A DNA stretch of 64,000 nt from Ideonella_A sakaiensis_A (lineage in GTDB: Bacteria > Pseudomonadota > Gammaproteobacteria > Burkholderiales > Burkholderiaceae_C). The position numbers and the translations under genes are program-made. Shown here piece after piece: positions 34,083 through 42,278 of the stretch. The notes under the pieces are model-generated. The model saw only the letters and a program-made list of their open reading frames with translations. It was not told the origin of the DNA and did not search any database. The stretch is taken from NCBI RefSeq assembly GCF_048320135.1, contig NZ_CP182947.1:1984001-2048000 (forward strand). The letters run 5' to 3'. The number at the start of each line of letters is the position of its first letter. The stretch's first letter is position 1.

Positions 34083-35482
34083 ACGGCCGCCTTGCTGATC
34101 GCAAAGCTGTTGGCGTAGGCCTCGGCCTTGGCGGGGTCGAACTCCTTGCCCATCACGATATGTTTGCGCCAGGCGCCATCCGGCACCTTCTGGCCGAGCG
34201 CCTTCATCTGCTGTTTAGCGTCGGTCAGCAGGAAGACCTGTTCGGCAAGCTGCTTGTAGTTGACGTCGCCCTTGATGTAGCCCCAGCGCTTCATCTGGGT
34301 CAGCATCCAGACCGCCATGCTCTGCCACGGCACCGGGTCGAAGTCGGCGCGGTCGGGTACGTTGCGAATATTGCCGAGGCCGTCGGCGAATTTGCCGGTC
34401 AGCACCTGATTCACCACCGTCTCTGGCTGATTAAGGTACTGCGTCGGGCTGATCACCTTGGCGATCAACTCGCGGTTCTTCGGATCGCGCGCCATCTCGG
34501 CGGACTTCAGCACTGCGCGGTACAGCGCCGCAAAGGTGTTCGGGTTCTGCTGGATGAAGGCCTCGCTGACGCCGAAGGCGCAGCACGGATGGCCGTCCCA
34601 GATTTCCTTCGACAGGATGTGGATGAAGCCGACCTCGTCGTAGACCGCGCGCTGGTTGAACGGATCCGGGCCGAGGTAGCCGTCGATGTTGCCGGCACGC
34701 AGGTTCGCGACCATCTCCGGCGGCGGCACGACGCGGATCTGCACGTCGGTGTCGGGGTTCAGGCCGCCGGCCTCGGCCAGGTAGTAGCGCAGCAGAAAGT
34801 TGTGCATCGAATATTCGAACGGCACCGCGAACTTGAAGCCCTTCCAGCCTTTCGGATCGCGGTTGTTCCTGTGCTTGTTGGCGAGCGTGATCGCCTGGCC
34901 GTTGATGTTCTGTACCGTCGCCACACGCATCGGCTGCGCCACCGATCCCGCGCCCATGCTGATCGCCAGCGGCATCGGCGACAGGAAGTGCGACGCCTCG
35001 TACTCCTTGTTCAGCATCTTGTCGCGGATCAACGCCCAGCCCGCGGTCTTGTTGAGCTGGACGCTCAGGCCTTCCTTGCGGTAGAAGCCGAGTGGGTCGG
35101 CCATGATCAGCGGCGTGGCGCAGGTGATCGCGATGAAGCCGACCTTCAGCTCCTTGCGTTCGAGCGCCTTGCCACCCTCCTGCGCCATTGCCTCGAGCGC
35201 ACCGAGCGGCAGCAACGAGGCAATCGCGGCGCGTGCCGTGTTGGCACCCACCGCCTGCAGGAAGCGACGACGCTGCGCTTCGTTCGGCAGCAGTGCCTTG
35301 ACGAGCGAGGCTTCGATGAAATCGCGCGAATACGAGCGATCGTCGTCGCTGCGGCCGCCCGCTGTGACAACCGGCGTGATCGACGCGTCATGATCTGCCG
35401 CCGCGTGGTCCGCGCCACAGTGGCAGCGCATCATCAATGGGCGGTCGGTGTCGTAGGGGCGGAAGCGGTTGCGGTCGGTCAT
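34079..35482 (-). CDS. cynA: substrate-binding protein, NrtA/CmpA/CynA family
   Basis: 467-aa periplasmic binding protein, start ATG at 35482 with AGGAG 8 nt upstream. Residues ~60-110 contain a twin-arginine export signal, RRRFLQAV, then an Ala/Leu-rich hydrophobic core. Mature landmarks: KELKVGFIAITCATPLIMADPLGFYRKEGL (NMT1/THI5-like start, shown only as position ~115-145), WDGHPCCAFGV and NRELIAKVISPTQYL. The N-terminal 60 residues are an unusual His/Cys-containing extension (MMRCHCGADHAAADHD). NrtA-family proteins are usually around 440 aa. It would capture cyanate, nitrate or nitrite and heads the transporter operon. Confidence 0.88.
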   Translation of the reverse strand: MTDRNRFRPYDTDRPLMMRCHCGADHAAADHDASITPVVTAGGRSDDDRSYSRDFIEASLVKALLPNEAQRRRFLQAVGANTARAAIASLLPLGALEAMAQEGGKALERKELKVGFIAITCATPLIMADPLGFYRKEGLSVQLNKTAGWALIRDKMLNKEYEASHFLSPMPLAISMGAGSVAQPMRVATVQNINGQAITLANKHRNNRDPKGWKGFKFAVPFEYSMHNFLLRYYLAEAGGLNPDTDVQIRVVPPPEMVANLRAGNIDGYLGPDPFNQRAVYDEVGFIHILSKEIWDGHPCCAFGVSEAFIQQNPNTFAALYRAVLKSAEMARDPKNRELIAKVISPTQYLNQPETVVNQVLTGKFADGLGNIRNVPDRADFDPVPWQSMAVWMLTQMKRWGYIKGDVNYKQLAEQVFLLTDAKQQMKALGQKVPDGAWRKHIVMGKEFDPAKAEAYANSFAISKAAV

Positions 35483-35603
35483 GCCTGATCTCCTGTATGG
35501 GAAGCAAGCGTATCGACCGCGCCGTTCGGCGACCATCGACGTGGCGTGGATCTTCGTGTAGTGCTGCGACTACAGGCCGCCGATGCGGCTGTGCCTCCGG
35601 CGA

Positions 35604-36293
35604 TTAACCGGCCGTGCGTCTCTCGCGCCCCAGGTCGGGCATCAGGTCTGCCCGCACTGCATACAGCGCGAGCTCGACATCGTTGCGCGCGCCGGTCTTT
35701 TCCAGGATGCGGGTGCGGTAGGTGCTGACGGTATTCGGCGACAGCGACAGCTCGATCGCGATCTCGCCGACGCTGCGCCCGCCCGACAGCATCTGGAAAA
35801 CCTGGTATTCACGGTTCGACAGCCGTTCGTGCGCCGCCGTCTCGGCCATGTCGCTGTGGCCTGCGCCGAGTGCGGTGGCAAGTTGCTCTGCCACCGACGG
35901 TGTGATGAACAAGCCCCCGCTGACGACCTTGCGGATCGCCAGCGTCATCTGTTCGCTGTCGATGCTCTTGTTCAGGTACCCGGCGGCGCCGAGCTTCATG
36001 CTGCGCACCGCATACTGCTTGTCGGGATAGGTGCTGAGCATCAGGACCGGCGTCCTCGGAAACTCCTTGCGCAACTGGCGCAGCACGTCGAGGCCGTCGC
36101 GGTGTGGCATCGCGATGTCCATCAGCACCACATTGATCGGGTTGCCCGCCGCATGCAGCTCGCGCACCACGCGCACCGCCTCGGGACCGTTCTCGGCCTC
36201 GGCAGCCATCACGATGTCGGATGCATCGGCAAGGATCTGGCGGATCCCCTGGCGCACGATGAAGTGGTCGTCGCAGATCAGGACGCGGATCAT
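35604..36293 (-). CDS. NarL/FixJ-family response regulator
   Basis: 229-aa regulator. Receiver domain residues 1-120: CDDHFIVRQG with acidic pair, VVLMDIAMPH with the phospho-Asp, MLSTYPDKQYA and a Lys in YLNKSID. A LuxR-type HTH at ~160-215 reads LSNREYQVFQMLSGG, EIAIELSLSPNTVSTYRTRI. It overlaps the sensor kinase stop by ATGA. It lies 121 nt upstream of the cyanate ABC operon in the same direction, so it probably controls that operon. The start ATG at 36293 is firm; the open frame to 36809 is a shadow of the kinase gene. Confidence 0.92.
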   Translation of the reverse strand: MIRVLICDDHFIVRQGIRQILADASDIVMAAEAENGPEAVRVVRELHAAGNPINVVLMDIAMPHRDGLDVLRQLRKEFPRTPVLMLSTYPDKQYAVRSMKLGAAGYLNKSIDSEQMTLAIRKVVSGGLFITPSVAEQLATALGAGHSDMAETAAHERLSNREYQVFQMLSGGRSVGEIAIELSLSPNTVSTYRTRILEKTGARNDVELALYAVRADLMPDLGRERRTAG

Positions 36294-37567
36294 GTCGCTT
36301 CCGCGGGCGGCAATGGCATCACGAGCCGCACGGCTGTTCCATGGCCCGGCACGCCGTTGATGCGCAGCGTGCCACCGAAGTGCGCTGCACGTTCGCGCAT
36401 GCCCATCACGCCATGGCGGCGTCGATCGTCGAGCGCCTCGGGCAATGCGCCGACGCCGTCGTCGGTCACCTCGAGGTGCAGCACCGGCTCGGGCGGCCCG
36501 TCGACATAAAGCCGGATCCTCACGCCTTGTGCGCGCGCGTGTTTCGCGACATTGCTGAGCATCTCCTGGAAGATGCGGAACACCGCGATTGCCCAGCGCT
36601 CGCCATCGAGACCTTGAGGCACCGCGACGCCATGACTGATGTGTACCTGCAGATCGCTTTTCAGCTCCGAGGAATCGAGAAACTCCTGCGCCTGCCATTC
36701 GAGCGCAGCCCACAGCCCCTGGTGGTCGAGGATGCTCGGTCGCAGGTCGGTCATGATGCGACCGACGTTGTCGACGGCGGTATCGATCAGCCGGCCCATA
36801 CCGCGGCATTTGGCACCGAGTTCCGGCTGCCCGGTTACGCGCGCGCCGAGCCAGTTGACGTCCATCTTCAGCGCCACCAGCAGCGAACCGAGCTCGTCGT
36901 GGATCTCGCGAGCAATGCGGGTGCGTTCCTCCTCGCGAACGGTTTCCAGGTGTGCAGAAAGCTCCCGCATCTGGCCGAGCGCACTGCGCAGCTCGGCCGT
37001 GCGCTCTTCCACTCGACGCTCCAGCTCTTCGTGGGCCTGCTGCAGCAGTTGCTCGCCGCGCTTGCGTTCGGTGATGTCGATCAGCGTGACCACTGCGCCC
37101 TGCACGACGCCATCATCGATGATCGGATACGACGAATATTCGGCGGCGAACGAACTGCCGTCGGCGCGCCAAAGCACCTCGCTGTCGATGCGGCACGGCA
37201 GCCCGCGCCGGAAGGCGTTGAAGATCGGGCAATCGCCCTCCGGGTAGTGGCTGCCGTCGGCATGCGTGTGGTGTATCAACGCATGCATGTTGCGGCCGAG
37301 CAGCTCATTGACGCGCCAGCCGAGCATCTCGCATGCCGCGCGATTGGCGAAGGTGCAGCCTCCGGCGTTGTCGATGCCGAAGATGCCGTCGCCCGTGGAT
37401 TCGAGCATCAGGGCGAGCTGCCGGCTCCACGGATCGCCAGGGTGTTGCAGCGCTCGGCCGGATGCCGGGCAGCAATTGCCGGTCGTGCAGTCATCGGTGA
37501 TCGGTTGGTCCATCTCGGGGCATGAATCGCTGCAATCGCGACATGCTGCAAGCCCCGTGCCATGCAT
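36290..37567 (-). CDS. PAS-containing histidine kinase with Cys-rich N-terminus (NarX-like output)
   Basis: 425-aa soluble kinase. Residues 1-40 carry six Cys (CRDCSDSC at 9-16, CTTGNCC at 27-33), suggesting a metal or Fe-S site. One PAS domain follows (about 50-170: GDGIFGIDNAGGCTFANRAACEML, positions only), then a coiled coil and a HisKA_3 dimerisation domain with ARE-IHDELGSLLVALK (phospho-His). The ATPase domain (about 320-420) has NVAKHARA, DDGVG and RHGVMGMRERA. There is no membrane helix, so it senses a cytoplasmic signal. GGAGGTGAG precedes the ATG at 37567. It overlaps the response regulator by 4 nt. Confidence 0.92.
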   Translation of the reverse strand: MHGTGLAACRDCSDSCPEMDQPITDDCTTGNCCPASGRALQHPGDPWSRQLALMLESTGDGIFGIDNAGGCTFANRAACEMLGWRVNELLGRNMHALIHHTHADGSHYPEGDCPIFNAFRRGLPCRIDSEVLWRADGSSFAAEYSSYPIIDDGVVQGAVVTLIDITERKRGEQLLQQAHEELERRVEERTAELRSALGQMRELSAHLETVREEERTRIAREIHDELGSLLVALKMDVNWLGARVTGQPELGAKCRGMGRLIDTAVDNVGRIMTDLRPSILDHQGLWAALEWQAQEFLDSSELKSDLQVHISHGVAVPQGLDGERWAIAVFRIFQEMLSNVAKHARAQGVRIRLYVDGPPEPVLHLEVTDDGVGALPEALDDRRRHGVMGMRERAAHFGGTLRINGVPGHGTAVRLVMPLPPAEAT

Positions 37568-37606
37568 CTCACCTCCGGAGCACCAGATCGGTGCGTCGGG
37601 TGCGCC

Positions 37607-37984
37607 TCAACCCTCCACCCGCCACGGCGGATTGCGCCGGTTCTCGCCGGCCCAGAACAGGCACAACTCGTTGCCGCCCGGATCGCGCAGCCGCGCCTCG
37701 CGCCACAACCAGCGCTGGTCGCGCGGCAGTTGCGTGAATTGATACCCTGCCGAGAGCAGCCGCTCGACCTCGGCATCGAGCTGCGGTGTCTCGAAATAGA
37801 CGACGACGTGGCTGTGCGGCAGCGGCTGGGCGACGCGGTGCAGCGAAAACGTTGCATCGCCGCTCGTGCATTCGAAGCGCGCATAGTCGGGCGATGCGAC
37901 GATCTGCGTGAAACCCATCCGGCGGTAGAAATCGACCGAGCGCTCGAGGTCTGCGGCGGGCAAGGTCACCTGGTTCAGGTTCAT
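37607..37984 (-). CDS. glyoxalase/bleomycin-resistance (VOC) family protein
   Basis: 125-aa VOC metalloprotein. It starts MNLNQVTLPAADLERSVDFYRRMGF, the typical first beta-alpha-beta unit (only its first residues are quoted as positions 1-25), and continues HVVVYFETPQLDAEV and LRDPGGNELCLFWAG, in which D-P-x-G-N-x-L is a family hallmark. Possible metal ligands are His in LHRVAQPLPHS and Glu in the second unit. Substrate unknown; it might be a lyase, dioxygenase or binding protein. It is 10 nt downstream of the patatin gene in transcription order, hence co-transcribed. Confidence 0.85.
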   Translation of the reverse strand: MNLNQVTLPAADLERSVDFYRRMGFTQIVASPDYARFECTSGDATFSLHRVAQPLPHSHVVVYFETPQLDAEVERLLSAGYQFTQLPRDQRWLWREARLRDPGGNELCLFWAGENRRNPPWRVEG

Positions 37985-37994
37985 CGTTCGGCCC

Positions 37995-39122
37995 TCATTT
38001 CGTCAGATCGAACTCGCGCAGCCCTTCGTGATGCTGGGTCGCGCGGCACCACTCGGGATGCGCGGTCGTGCGTTGCACATCACCGAGGCCGGCCTGCCAC
38101 AGCTCGTTGACCGTCGCGCGCGAGAACTCGTAGTCCTTGAAGCTCGATGACCGCGTGTCGTGGCGGTTGATCACCTGCACCAGCGAGATCTCGGTGCGCT
38201 GGCTGGCGTCGGCGAGCAACGCGACGTCGGGGTCATTGCGCAACTTGGCCGGCAGCTTGTCGAGCAGCCTGCGGAAGGCCGCCTTCAGCGCCATCCGCTG
38301 GCGCAGCTGCTCGCTGTTGAAACGCGTCTTGCTCGAATACTGGATGTCCTTGTGGCGCTCCTGCACCTGGTCGAGATCGGTGGGCAGTGCGCCGCGCGCG
38401 CTGAACAGGTCGACCTGCAGGATCAGCGCATCGATGATCGGCGCCTCGTCGAGCACGTACCACAGCGGCGAGTTCGAGACGATGCCGCCATCCCAGAACA
38501 ACTCGCCGTCGATCTCGACCGGCGGGAAGCCGGGCGGCAGCGCGCCACTGGCCATCACATGCTCGACGCCGAGCTGCCGCCGGGTGTTGTCGAAATAGAC
38601 CGAGTTGCCGGTGCGCACATTGACGGCGCCGACCGCCAGCCGCACGGCGCCGCTGTTCAGCAGTTCGAAGTCGACCAGCTCGAGCAGCGTGTCGCGCAAT
38701 GGCGTGGTGTCGTAAATGCCGAGCGCGCCGATCGCCTCGTGCGGCAGCCGCGGCCGGAAGAAACCGGGCACGCCGAACAGCGTCGCCGATGCGGCGGCAA
38801 AGCGGTTGAACCACGGCCGCACCGGTTGCAGCGGCGCGGGGTCGGCCGATGGCGACCAGGCCGAGACACGGCTCCAGAACTCGCGCAACGCGGCGACACG
38901 ACGCTCCGGCGGATTGCCGGCGATCAACGCGCCATTGATCGAGCCGATCGAGACGCCGGCGATCCAGTCCGGCGATGCGCCGGCGGCGGCAAAACCTTCG
39001 AAGGCGCCGGCTTGATAAGCACCGAGCGCCCCGCCGCCTTGCAGCACGAGGACGGTGTGTTCGTGTTCGGGTGGAGCCACGGCCGGAACGGCAGGCGAGG
39101 TATCGGGGGGAAAGGCCATCAT
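37995..39122 (-). CDS. patatin-like phospholipase
   Basis: 375-aa acyl hydrolase. GGGALGAYQ gives the oxyanion-hole glycines, GVSIGSING the Ser nucleophile (G-x-S-x-G) and FWDGGIVSNSP the catalytic Asp. The C-terminal ~120 residues resemble the DUF3734 extension (KDIQYSSKTRF, a marker of this group). These enzymes cleave acyl esters and occur in the cytoplasm or as secreted factors; here there is no signal peptide. The ATG pair at 39122/39119 is the likely start; the frame is open to 39218. Confidence 0.9.
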   Translation of the reverse strand: MMAFPPDTSPAVPAVAPPEHEHTVLVLQGGGALGAYQAGAFEGFAAAGASPDWIAGVSIGSINGALIAGNPPERRVAALREFWSRVSAWSPSADPAPLQPVRPWFNRFAAASATLFGVPGFFRPRLPHEAIGALGIYDTTPLRDTLLELVDFELLNSGAVRLAVGAVNVRTGNSVYFDNTRRQLGVEHVMASGALPPGFPPVEIDGELFWDGGIVSNSPLWYVLDEAPIIDALILQVDLFSARGALPTDLDQVQERHKDIQYSSKTRFNSEQLRQRMALKAAFRRLLDKLPAKLRNDPDVALLADASQRTEISLVQVINRHDTRSSSFKDYEFSRATVNELWQAGLGDVQRTTAHPEWCRATQHHEGLREFDLTK

Positions 39123-39201
39123 CGTTTCGCGGCGGGTCGGAACGCCGAGTGTCGCAGCCCGGACCTGCTGCCGCCAGCGGCGCCCGGCAAGCGGCTTCGT
39201 G

Positions 39202-39849
39202 TCAGCGCCGCCTGCCAACCATTCCGATCAGCGCCGAGCGGCCGCTGTGGCCCTCGCCCTCGTTGACGACGGCATCGTATTCGCGCAGCGTCGTGATCTC
39301 GAGTTCGTCCTCGAAGGCTTCGCGCAGCAGCTGCCGCGTATACATGTGGGTGGCGAATGGCGGGCCGCCGGTGCCGTAGTCGAGCTGGTGCGGCGTATAG
39401 CCCTGCAGGACCAGCGTGCCACCAAGCTTCAGGCTCTGCACGATACGATTGAACATTCGTTCGCGCAATGCGGGGTGCGCGAACTGCACGAAGATTGCCG
39501 CGACGCCGTCGTACGCTTCGCGCGGCCACGCAAAGCCGTCGACATCGGTGACGCTGAAATTGACCTCGACGCCCTGCTCGGCTGCCAGCCGGCGTGCCTT
39601 ATCGACGCCGACTTCGGAGATGTCGAAAGCGTCGATGAGCAAGCCGCGTTTGGCCAGCCAGACGCTGTTGCGGCCTTCGCCATCGGCGACACACAAGACG
39701 CGGTCGCCCGGCTGCCAGACGCTGGCATGTTCGACCAGCCATTCATTCGGCGCGGTGCCGAACAGGTAGTCGGGCCGCGAGAAACGGCCATTCCAGGTGC
39801 CGGCCGGGTCGGCAAACGGTGAGGTTTCCGGCGGTGTGGCTGCGCTCAT
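39202..39849 (-). CDS. class I SAM-dependent methyltransferase
   Basis: 215-aa methyltransferase of the TehB/thiopurine-like group. After the substrate-entry segment WNGRFSRPDYLFGTAPNEWL comes motif I VLCVADGEGRNSVWLA (D/E-x-G-x-G-R-N), then IDAFDISEVGVDKA, VDGFAWPREAYDGV and VQSLKLGGTLVLQGY. The ATG at 39849 is inferred; 18 further residues upstream are open. Genes of this type sometimes methylate tellurite or thiols; the substrate cannot be stated. It overlaps no neighbour but is followed closely by the DUF442 gene. Confidence 0.88.
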   Translation of the reverse strand: MSAATPPETSPFADPAGTWNGRFSRPDYLFGTAPNEWLVEHASVWQPGDRVLCVADGEGRNSVWLAKRGLLIDAFDISEVGVDKARRLAAEQGVEVNFSVTDVDGFAWPREAYDGVAAIFVQFAHPALRERMFNRIVQSLKLGGTLVLQGYTPHQLDYGTGGPPFATHMYTRQLLREAFEDELEITTLREYDAVVNEGEGHSGRSALIGMVGRRR

Positions 39850-39859
39850 GCAGCGAGTA

Positions 39860-40231
39860 TCAACCAGCGACCTGCTGGCCCTTGCGATACAGCGCCTCGG
39901 CACGGTTGCCGGTGCGGCAGAACGCGTAGATCGGCTTCGTCAGCGTGTTGACGTGCTCGAACATCTGGCGTGCATCGTCATCGGCCTGGTCTTTCGGCGG
40001 CACCGGCAAATGGCGGTACTCGAGACCGGCAGCACGCGCAGCGCTTTCGAGCTCGGCGCTGCTCGGCTGGTCGGCGCCGCCTTCGTTGTCGGGCCGGTTG
40101 TTGATGATGCTGTTGAAACCGGCGGCCTTCAGCGCCTCGAGCTGCTCGGGCATCGGCTGCGGGCCGACGAACAGTTCCACGGTTACCTTGCGGGCCGGCA
40201 GGCCCTCGACGGTCACATTCTGGTTCGTCAT
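39860..40231 (-). CDS. DUF442 / TIGR01244 phosphatase-like protein
   Basis: 123-aa protein with the beta-lactamase-hydrolase-like phosphatase fold (often called sulfur transferase). The ATG at 40231 has AAGGAGT about 6 nt upstream; the frame to 40471 is a shadow. Landmarks: FNSIINNRPDNEGGADQPSS, YRHLPVPPKD and IYAFCRTGNRA, the C-R-T-G-x-R signature loop with catalytic Cys and Arg. Related proteins are found next to persulfide dioxygenases or with sulfide-oxidation genes, suggesting a role in sulfur or glutathione metabolism. Confidence 0.88.
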   Translation of the reverse strand: MTNQNVTVEGLPARKVTVELFVGPQPMPEQLEALKAAGFNSIINNRPDNEGGADQPSSAELESAARAAGLEYRHLPVPPKDQADDDARQMFEHVNTLTKPIYAFCRTGNRAEALYRKGQQVAG

Positions 40232-40410
40232 CGGGTACTCCTTGTCGATGTGCAACACAAAGTCTGTACCTCCGAGGAGCGCATTGGTGTCGGACAGCGT
40301 CGCAAATGGCTGCCCGACGGGGCAGCGAATGCCGGCCTGCGCACGGCCGCCGTTGACGCGGCGAGCGCTGCGCCGATTGATCGGCGGCGACAGCCGCGCG
40401 GGATGCCCGG

Positions 40411-40521
40411 TCAGCGACCGTTTCGATCCGACTTGTCGGATTTGTCGACATAGTGCTTGAACACCTTCCACGCAGCGATTGCCATGAAGACGCCGAACAG
40501 GATCCAGTTGAGCAGTTCCAT
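40411..40521 (-). CDS. 36-aa single-helix membrane peptide
   Basis: Short ORF of 37 codons. The peptide starts MELLNWILFGVFMAIAAWKV, a single hydrophobic helix, then has a basic/acidic tail (HYVDKSDKSDRNGR). A good helix followed by a charged C-terminus is the usual shape of small membrane proteins of bacteria. Ribosome site is weak. It lies between the DUF442 gene and the flavin-reductase gene, all on the minus strand, so it may be read with them. Confidence 0.5.
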   Translation of the reverse strand: MELLNWILFGVFMAIAAWKVFKHYVDKSDKSDRNGR

Positions 40522-40533
40522 ATGACGAGTGGT

Positions 40534-41112
40534 TCAGCGCGCCTTCACGACATCACCGCCGCGCGCAAAGTTGCCACCGCCAAGGTGGTGGATGGTGTGC
40601 AGCGCGGCATTGTCGGGTCCGACATGCCAACGCCCGTTCGAGAAGATGCGCGCGTCGGCTGCCGCAGCAACGACCTCACAGAAACAGGTGTCGTAGGTAT
40701 CCTGCGCATGCGGTTCGCTGATCAGCCGGCATTCGAGCCAGGCCGAGCAGCCGGCCTCGATCACCGGCACGCCGAGCACCGGGCCGGGCCGCGCATCGAT
40801 CCGGTGGCGTTCGAACTTGTCGCCGACCTCGCTGCCGCTCTCACTGCCGACCGCATGCGTGAGGTCGACCAGCCCGGCACCGGGAATGCAGATGCCGAAC
40901 ACGCCGCTGGCGATCACCAGCTCGCGGGTAAAGGTTTTCTTGTCGATCACGATCGCGATCCGCGGCGGCGTGAACTCAACCGGCATCGACCACGCCGCGG
41001 CCATCACATTGCGCTGCCCATCGGCGCCGATGCTGGTGATCAGCACCGTCGGCCCGTGGTTGATCAGGCGACTGGCGTGTTCGAGGGCGACGGGCTGGAA
41101 GTGGGAGGGCAT
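40534..41112 (-). CDS. flavin reductase-like protein (DIM6/NTAB family)
   Basis: 192-aa FMN-binding split-barrel protein. TSIGADGQRNVMAAAWSMPVEFTPPRIAI (positions ~27-55) contains the flavin-binding N-(x)2-A-x-W-S/T-M-P pattern, followed by GVFGICIPGAG and LVDLTHAVGSESGSE. CTERM: WHVGPDNAALHTIHHLGGGNF. Such proteins reduce FMN or bind it as part of two-component monooxygenases. No partner monooxygenase is adjacent. It is the 5'-most gene of its minus-strand cluster; the terminator at 41174-41200 isolates it from the gene upstream. Confidence 0.9.
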   Translation of the reverse strand: MPSHFQPVALEHASRLINHGPTVLITSIGADGQRNVMAAAWSMPVEFTPPRIAIVIDKKTFTRELVIASGVFGICIPGAGLVDLTHAVGSESGSEVGDKFERHRIDARPGPVLGVPVIEAGCSAWLECRLISEPHAQDTYDTCFCEVVAAAADARIFSNGRWHVGPDNAALHTIHHLGGGNFARGGDVVKAR

Positions 41113-41173
41113 GGGGTCCTTTGATGGAATAACGGCCCCATTGTGTTAGAGATGGCTGCAGCGCCCGTCGAAG

Positions 41174-41200
41174 CAAAAAAATCGGGGCCGAAGCCCCTCC
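41174..41200 (-). terminator. rho-independent terminator after the HMG-CoA lyase gene
   Basis: On the minus strand the sequence forms GGGGC-UUCG-GCCCC, a stem with a UUCG tetraloop, followed by GA and seven U. It lies about 95 nt beyond the stop of the lyase gene (41295) and so ends the lyase/CoA-transferase/Bug-receptor transcript. Textbook shape; also part of the REP-like cluster. Confidence 0.8.
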
Positions 41201-41285
41201 CACAGACATTGCGCGTGGGACGGGCTTCAGCCCCGATTCGGGCTGGTGCCATGCAAAGTGATCGCGGCTGAAGCCGCTCCTACGG
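41181..41285. repeat. REP-like palindromic repeat cluster (three units)
   Basis: Three ~25-bp imperfectly palindromic units: 41181-41205 (atcggggccgaagcccctcc), 41213-41237 in inverted orientation (gggcttcagccccgat) and 41261-41285 (atcgcggctgaagccgctcc). This G-G-C-T-(G/C)-A-A-G-C-C type is widespread in intergenic DNA of beta/gammaproteobacteria. It is non-coding and overlaps the terminator. Confidence 0.8.
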
Positions 41286-41294
41286 GATGGGTGC

Positions 41295-42278
41295 TCAGCC
41301 CTTCGCCAGCGCCCGCTCGCGGATCGCGTCGAAATCGGCCGGCCGCGGGTGCAGGTCGAGCCGTTGGCCGGCCTTGACGATCTGGCTCGGGATGTCGTGG
41401 CCGATCAGGCCGGGCAGCAGCTTCGATGCGGCGACCAGCTTCGCCAGATCGACGCCGGTGTCGTAGCCCATCAGCTCGAGCGCGTGGACGATCTCTTCGC
41501 TGCAGACATTGCCGGTTGCGCCCGGTGCATACGGGCAGCCGCCGATGCCGCCGAGCGATGCGTCGAAGCGGTCGGCGCCGGCGTCGATCGCGGCCAGCAC
41601 GTTGGCCAGGCCCATGCCGCGGGTATTGTGGAAATGCAGCGTCAGTTCGGTGCCGGGCCAGCGCGCGCGGAAGGCCGCGGTCAGCTCGGCCACCTGCGTC
41701 GGGTAGGCCATGCCGGTGGTGTCGCACAGCGTGATGCCGGTGGCGCCGGTCTCGTCGACATGGCGGGCGCACCAGTCGAGCACGGTCTGCACCGGCACGT
41801 CGCCCTCCATCGGGCAGCCGAAGGCGCACGACAGCGAGACGTTGACCGCGGCGTTCGCATTGCGCGCGATCGCCGCCACCTCGACCAGTCCGTTGAACGA
41901 CTGCTCGCGCGTCATCCGCAGGTTCGCCAGGTTGTGGCTTTCGGTCGCCGACATCACCAGGTTGAATTCGTCGGTGCAGGCATCGACGGCGCGCTCGGCG
42001 CCGCGCACATTCGGCACCAGCGCGCTGTAGACGACACCTTCGACGCGGTCGATCTCGCGCAGCACCTGCTCGCCGTCGCGCAGCGCAGGAATCGCCTTCG
42101 GCGAGACGAACGCGGTGACCTCGATCTTCGCCATGCCGGCACGCGACAGCGCATTGACCAGCGCGATCTTGTCTTCGGTCGGCACGAAGGCCTGTTCGAC
42201 CTGCAGGCCGTCGCGGGTGCCGACTTCCTGCATGAAGATGCGCTTGCGCGCACCGTTCCACACGTTTGACGCGCTCAT
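41295..42278 (-). CDS. mvaB: hydroxymethylglutaryl-CoA lyase family protein
   Basis: 327-aa class I aldolase-type lyase with a TIM barrel. It starts with the family QEVGTRDGLQVEQ; HFHNTRGMGLAN carries the metal-binding His-Asn/His pair and GGIGGCPYAPGATGNVCSEE the catalytic Cys loop. It would split 3-hydroxy-3-methylglutaryl-CoA into acetoacetate and acetyl-CoA, though citramalyl-CoA or related acyl-CoAs are possible for members outside leucine operons. It overlaps the CoA-transferase gene by 4 nt, with a Bug receptor gene further upstream: an import-activate-cleave operon. Confidence 0.93.
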   Translation of the reverse strand: MSASNVWNGARKRIFMQEVGTRDGLQVEQAFVPTEDKIALVNALSRAGMAKIEVTAFVSPKAIPALRDGEQVLREIDRVEGVVYSALVPNVRGAERAVDACTDEFNLVMSATESHNLANLRMTREQSFNGLVEVAAIARNANAAVNVSLSCAFGCPMEGDVPVQTVLDWCARHVDETGATGITLCDTTGMAYPTQVAELTAAFRARWPGTELTLHFHNTRGMGLANVLAAIDAGADRFDASLGGIGGCPYAPGATGNVCSEEIVHALELMGYDTGVDLAKLVAASKLLPGLIGHDIPSQIVKAGQRLDLHPRPADFDAIRERALAKG

